Assembly (NCBI RefSeq): GCF_048773025.1
Contig: NC_133559.1
Location: 10,012,501 to 10,076,500 of the forward strand
Source of the DNA: Camelus bactrianus
Lineage: Eukaryota; Chordata; Mammalia; Artiodactyla; Camelidae
Length of the DNA: 64,000 bases
Direction of reading: 5' to 3'
Made by a program: the position numbers and the translations under genes. The notes beneath the pieces are model-generated. The model was not told the DNA's origin. It saw nothing but the letters and a program-made list of their open reading frames with translations, and did no database searches. Of this stretch, positions 60,033-64,000 are shown one piece after another; position 1 is the first letter of the stretch, and each line of letters opens with the position of its first letter.

Positions 60033-60059
60033 ATGGTACTGAGGAAAATCCATTAAAAT

Positions 60060-60575
60060 TATAGAATCACAGGAAATTAATAACTACAAGACATGTGTTC
60101 TCAGATTTTGAGTTCTGCCTCATTCCTCCTCTTCCTGGTTTTGTAAGACATGAAGAAATATCAAAAATTGTGCAAAGTGTGCGTCCAAGTTTGAGTCGCC
60201 ACAGTATTTATAACACCATAGACAAAATGTTCTCGACACTTCTCAGATTCAACTCTCCCTTCATCTCACTTCCCAGGATGGGGCTGATGTTAAAATTCTC
60301 AGCCTCTCTAGGCTCTGCAATGCTAGTCCATTTGGTTTTACTGTCTTCACATCCTCCCATGTTCCTACAGTTGCAAAATAAATTATCTGAATGCACTACA
60401 TTTATATATATAACTCTCTAAATAACTTTATATATACTCTGCAATAGCTTTTCATTATCATTCTCCTTATACCCACACCTTAGTTTAATCTTTCCATAAC
60501 CTACACCTACATTCTATCCAACTCTGCTTGCCTTACTTCCTGGTGTGGATCACCAGTTCCACCTTCTTAAACTCT
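60060..60575. other. 5' flank of OR10K2, unidentified
   Basis: Should contain the upstream promoter and 5' exon of OR10K2 (which is transcribed leftward), but I cannot place either. A 108-aa frame at 60,095-60,421 shows no domain. Confidence 0.35.
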
Positions 60576-60689
60576 CATTAAGGTGACTCTTTGCTTCTGT
60601 ATCTGTATTCTGTTCCCAAATCTGGAAGAAGTTATCCAAGATGGAATACTTCTATACCTCCTCCAATGCCTATCTCAGAGTCTTTCCTC

Positions 60690-60950
60690 CAGCAGAGAGA
60701 ACACAGTCTTTCTTCAGGACTCTTGCCCATTTTCATCAATTTTCTTAACTCCTACAGAAATCACATTATGGAGATCTTTCCCATCACCAGTCTCACATTT
60801 CTCCAGTCCATCCTACTCCTGATGCCAGCCAGACTAATCTTCTGAAATATAATTGTATCCTATCACTCCCCTCCTCAAAAATTTTGCTCATAGCTATAGC
60901 ATAAAGTTCAAAGTCTTTATGGTCTGTGAGCTCTTGTTTTGAGAATTAAA
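60690..60950 (+). mobile_element. L2
   Basis: 'ccagactaatcttctgaaatataattgtatcctatcactcccctcctcaaaa' and 'gcataaagttcaaagtctttatggtctgtgagctct' match the L2 interior in order. Confidence 0.65.
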
Positions 60951-60954
60951 CTGT

Positions 60955-61875
60955 GTCCATGATCATCTGTAGACATTTATGGGATGCATCACGGTTGTGT
61001 AATATGTTGCATCCTTCCTTGCCTCTGTTCTTTGCTCATGTTACTTTGTTACCCACTTTTTATTTACAAATATTTTACGTTACTCATACTATTATATTCA
61101 ACGTTATTATCTTAACTACTGTTAATAACAAAAATCAGGATCATCATACTCTTCCTTAGATGAGAACCACAAAATCAAGACTATCAGTCACCAGCCAACA
61201 AGGATCAAACAGTTGTAAATGCAACCATGTGTCAGGCGCTAGGTATGTGTTAAAGATACATGTAAAAGATTTGGTCCAAGGCCTCAAGCTGCTCACATTT
61301 CAAAGGTGAGGCATATTCAAAAGAAGACATTATTAAAAAATAATGTGGTTGAACTGATAGATGTGCACTTGCAATTGTGAGAAAATTGAGGAAACAATTT
61401 TTTTTTGTACATCCTTGGAAAAATATTTTTGCATTTCTGGTTTTCTTGACATCTGTTATAGAGATGTTGAACTAAAGCATTCTTGGAAAAATGTCATGAG
61501 ACCGGCCACTATTTAGTTTCTACAAGTTTCATACAGATGTGGAAAGACTCCAGGTAACCACAGTTCCATCTCCTGGCTCCTGGGGAGGGCAGTCTTGTCC
61601 ACGGTGTTTCCTGCTGCCACTCAAACCATGTAAAAGGGACAAATCTGCTCTTCCTTTATCTTATTCCCCTGATTCTTTGCTCAGTGCCTAACACGAGGAT
61701 TTTTATTGCCCAGAAGATACATTTATTACTAATATACTGTTATCTTTCTAATTCCAGGGTCCTTAATTCTCAGGACTAAGTAATACATTTCTACATTAGT
61801 AATCTTGACTTTTACCCTTACAAACACATGTAAAGGTGAGCAATGTAGGAATAAGATGAATTTTGAACTTAGATA
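60955..61875. other. gene-free stretch, no recognised element
   Basis: AT-rich with no open frame above 68 aa. Nothing recognised. Confidence 0.35.
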
Positions 61876-61879
61876 GATG

Positions 61880-62080
61880 TGATCTTTAATCCTGACTCTG
61901 ACGTGTTCTTGTGGTTAGATCTTAAACTCTCTAAGCCCCATTTTCTTATTTGTACGGTGAAAAAAGTAATCGCAGACCCCTAGGGCTATAGTGAAAATTA
62001 ATTGAAAATCATGTGTACGAGAGAGGCTAATTCAACACATAGTGAGTGCTCGATAAATACTTCCCTTTAATTACTTCACT
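61880..62080 (-). mobile_element. MIR, antisense
   Basis: 'cttaaactctctaagccccattttcttatttgtacggtgaaaaaag', 'cctagggctatagtgaaaattaattg' and 'tagtgagtgctcgataaata' are the antisense MIR in full order. Confidence 0.78.
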
Positions 62081-62084
62081 GTTG

Positions 62085-62900
62085 TTCTATGGGGACTGGG
62101 AGCAGAAATATTCTCATCAACAATACAATGAGGATTTAACTCATAGAAAGTTGCTGAAGCTGCCTTTTCTGCACTTTCCCGGGGTGCTGCTTGGCATTAC
62201 GTGGAGTCCTGCTCTGCCCTGGAAGGGAGGCAAGGGTTACTGATCTTGAAGTTCCATGCAAGTTCTGTGGTATTTGGTTCTCTGTAGTCAGTCACCCAGG
62301 CAGGTTATCTGCACCTGGGAGAAAGCAAGGGAGTTTTCCTAAATTTTCTATTTTGAGGGAGAGGGTAGTATAGGATAAACTTAGAAGATAAAATGATAGT
62401 TAAATTTAGTCACATACAAAGAAAAACTTAGAGGTTTCTTATTATGGATGCTTTATACTTACCAATAATGCATATTTTGTGTATGTTTTAATCTAGATAT
62501 TTAGGTATCAAAGTCAACAATTTATTGAGTACTCAAAGAAACTGAACATCAGACAGTACTTGGATCAGAAGCTCCAAGACCAGAAAGCAGCCGAGTAGAT
62601 GTGTTAGCCACAGAACCGAGGTCTTCTGTTTTTCAGATGAATGCGATTCCCACAGTCTTGTGCCGCCTCCTGAAGAGATTTATGGTGTTGTTATAGCTGC
62701 TACCCCTGCGTTCTCCTCCAGAGTCTGTTCTCTATGCCCTTGTGCTAATGTTTCTGTCTCTGATTTTATGTTCCGAAAAGGCAGTTTCTGTGTCTTTATG
62801 TCTGCCAACTACAATTATTTTCAGAGTACTCACAATTCTCAGACTTGTATTAGATATTATAATCTTTTTCTCGATGTCACTTTAAAAAGATTGTGATTAA
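62085..62900. other. gene-free stretch, no recognised element
   Basis: Frames of up to 78 aa (62,660-62,896) without a domain. Nothing recognised. Confidence 0.35.
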
Positions 62901-62904
62901 AGAT

Positions 62905-62914
62905 TTTGTAGGTG

Positions 62915-62947
<33 letters not shown>

Positions 62948-63486
62948 GTGTGTATACACACACACACACACACCAGAATATTATTTGGCCTTAAAAAAGA
63001 AAACAATCCTGCCATATGTGACAACATGGATGAACCTGGAGGACATTATACTAATTGAAATAAGCCAATCACAGGATAAATTTCATTTATATGTGGCATC
63101 TAAAATAATCAGTTCAGAGGAGGAGAAAGTAGAATGGTGGCTGCCAGCGCCTGGGCCAAGGGAGAGAGGAAGTGGCTGTTCACTGGGTATAAGGTTTCAG
63201 TTACACAAGGCGAATACTTCGTAGATGCCTGCCTACAACATTTTGCCTGTAGTTAACAATAGGTAATTGTGTACCAGAACATTCATTAAGAGGGCAGATC
63301 TCATAAAGAATAGATAAACAACAAGGTCCTACTGTATAGCACAGGGAACTACGTTCAATAGCTTATAGTAACCCATAATGAAAAAGAATATGATAAAGAA
63401 TATATACACGTATAACTGCATCACCATGCTTTATACCAGAAACTAATGCAACATTGTAAATCAACTGTACTTCAGTTAAAAAGAAG
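62905..63486 (+). mobile_element. L1 3' end with a microsatellite at its 5' edge
   Basis: 'gaatattatttggccttaaaaaag', 'atggatgaacctggaggacattatactaattgaaataagcc', 'gtactgtatagcacagg'-like, 'tgcaacattgtaaatcaactgtacttcagttaaaaa': a sense cetartiodactyl L1 3' end, 5'-truncated at the repeat. Confidence 0.88.
62912..62972. repeat. (TA)n(TATG)n(CA)n microsatellite
   Basis: About 60 bp of compound repeat in the L1, at the position homologous to the 13.7 and 36.8 kb repeats. Confidence 0.93.
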
Positions 63487-63489
63487 GTC

Positions 63490-64000
63490 ATCTCATGTTA
63501 AATGTTCTTACTATAATGAAACACAAGATTTGGTGATTAAAATATTGTTAAGTGCACTGTTGAATTAAATCAGAACCAAGACAGTGTCTACGTAAATTTA
63601 GGAAGAGCAATGAGTCAGTTCATCTACAATATGTATAAAATTTATATGCATAGTTTCATAAAAATGCACTTTAAAGTTTAATTAGGCCTGATTAACAACA
63701 TTTGGAGTCCACATTCTTAATTGTGGCTGTCTCTGTCTTTTACTGGCACTGCACCGGAACGGACCCATCACCCTTCTCTGTCTCTTACCTGAGCTGTGAA
63801 GGGAGGGTCCTGCTGGGGGATAGATGTTCACTCTCGTTCCCTGTCCACTGTCCAGTTTCTCACTGCTGTGGCTGCTCAGTCCAACATGGATGTCTGTTAC
63901 TCATAGAGGGGCTCACTCCCACCTGCCTCTCCCTCCCCCTGAGAGAAGCCAAAAGCACCGAGGCTACAGGGACAGAATCCAATTTGAAATGGAAAAGGAG
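63490..64000. other. gene-free window end
   Basis: AT-rich to about 63,720, then GC-moderate. No open frame or named repeat that I can support. Confidence 0.35.

Noticed and set aside
59046-60053. Start of the OR10K2 protein at 60053
   Set aside because: A strong splice acceptor lies between it and the family-typical MEWVNET start at 59990.
1-64000. CRISPR arrays, operons, prophages or toxin systems
   Set aside because: The DNA is vertebrate: spliced genes, L1/L2/MIR/SINE content, no prokaryotic gene structure and no regularly spaced repeats.

Overview
The window is mammalian nuclear DNA, most likely from a camelid (camel, llama or alpaca). A tRNA-derived SINE of the camelid Vic-1 type lies at 10,965-11,127. 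The young L1 copies have the 3' end typical of cetartiodactyl L1, and ancient mammalian L1M, HAL1-like, L2, MIR, MER5 and Tigger-like remnants fill most of the rest. The gene content matches the border between the CD1 antigen-presentation cluster and the neighbouring olfactory receptor cluster (human 1q23 region).

Three genes can be supported. (1) A six-exon CD1 gene on the + strand at 21,827-24,498 reads as CD1C: the alpha-1 and alpha-2 domains, the transmembrane segment and the YQSI tail all match CD1C best. All ten splice-site dinucleotides are canonical and the frame is kept through all six exons, but a TGA replaces the conserved Trp codon at the start of the alpha-3 exon. As sequenced it is a one-lesion pseudogene or null allele. 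(2) OR10R2, an intact olfactory receptor exon, + strand, 49,572-50,558. (3) OR10K2-like, an intact olfactory receptor exon, - strand, 59,046-59,990.

Layout. 1-20 kb is almost wholly transposon-derived: antisense L1 pieces, two L1 copies with inverted 5' segments and matching target-site duplications, the Vic-1 SINE, a Tigger-like DNA transposon and a solo MaLR LTR. 20-24.5 kb holds CD1C with little repeat. 24.5-49 kb is gene-free: L2, L1M and HAL1-like remnants, two ERV LTRs and microsatellites. 49-60 kb holds the two receptor genes, convergent and 8.5 kb apart, with a HAL1-like element between them and an LTR remnant directly upstream of OR10R2. 60-64 kb is L2, MIR and an L1 3' end.

The CD1 gene and the receptors do not act together; they are neighbours by ancient synteny. 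CD1C would present lipids to T cells, and the receptors would act in olfactory neurons. I found no new multi-gene system. The main points of interest are the single nonsense codon in an otherwise intact CD1C, an order of CD1C/OR10R2/OR10K2 unlike the human order as I remember it, two twin-primed L1 insertions, and three microsatellites that arose at the same site within separate L1 copies. Family names rest on recalled consensus sequences, not on a search.
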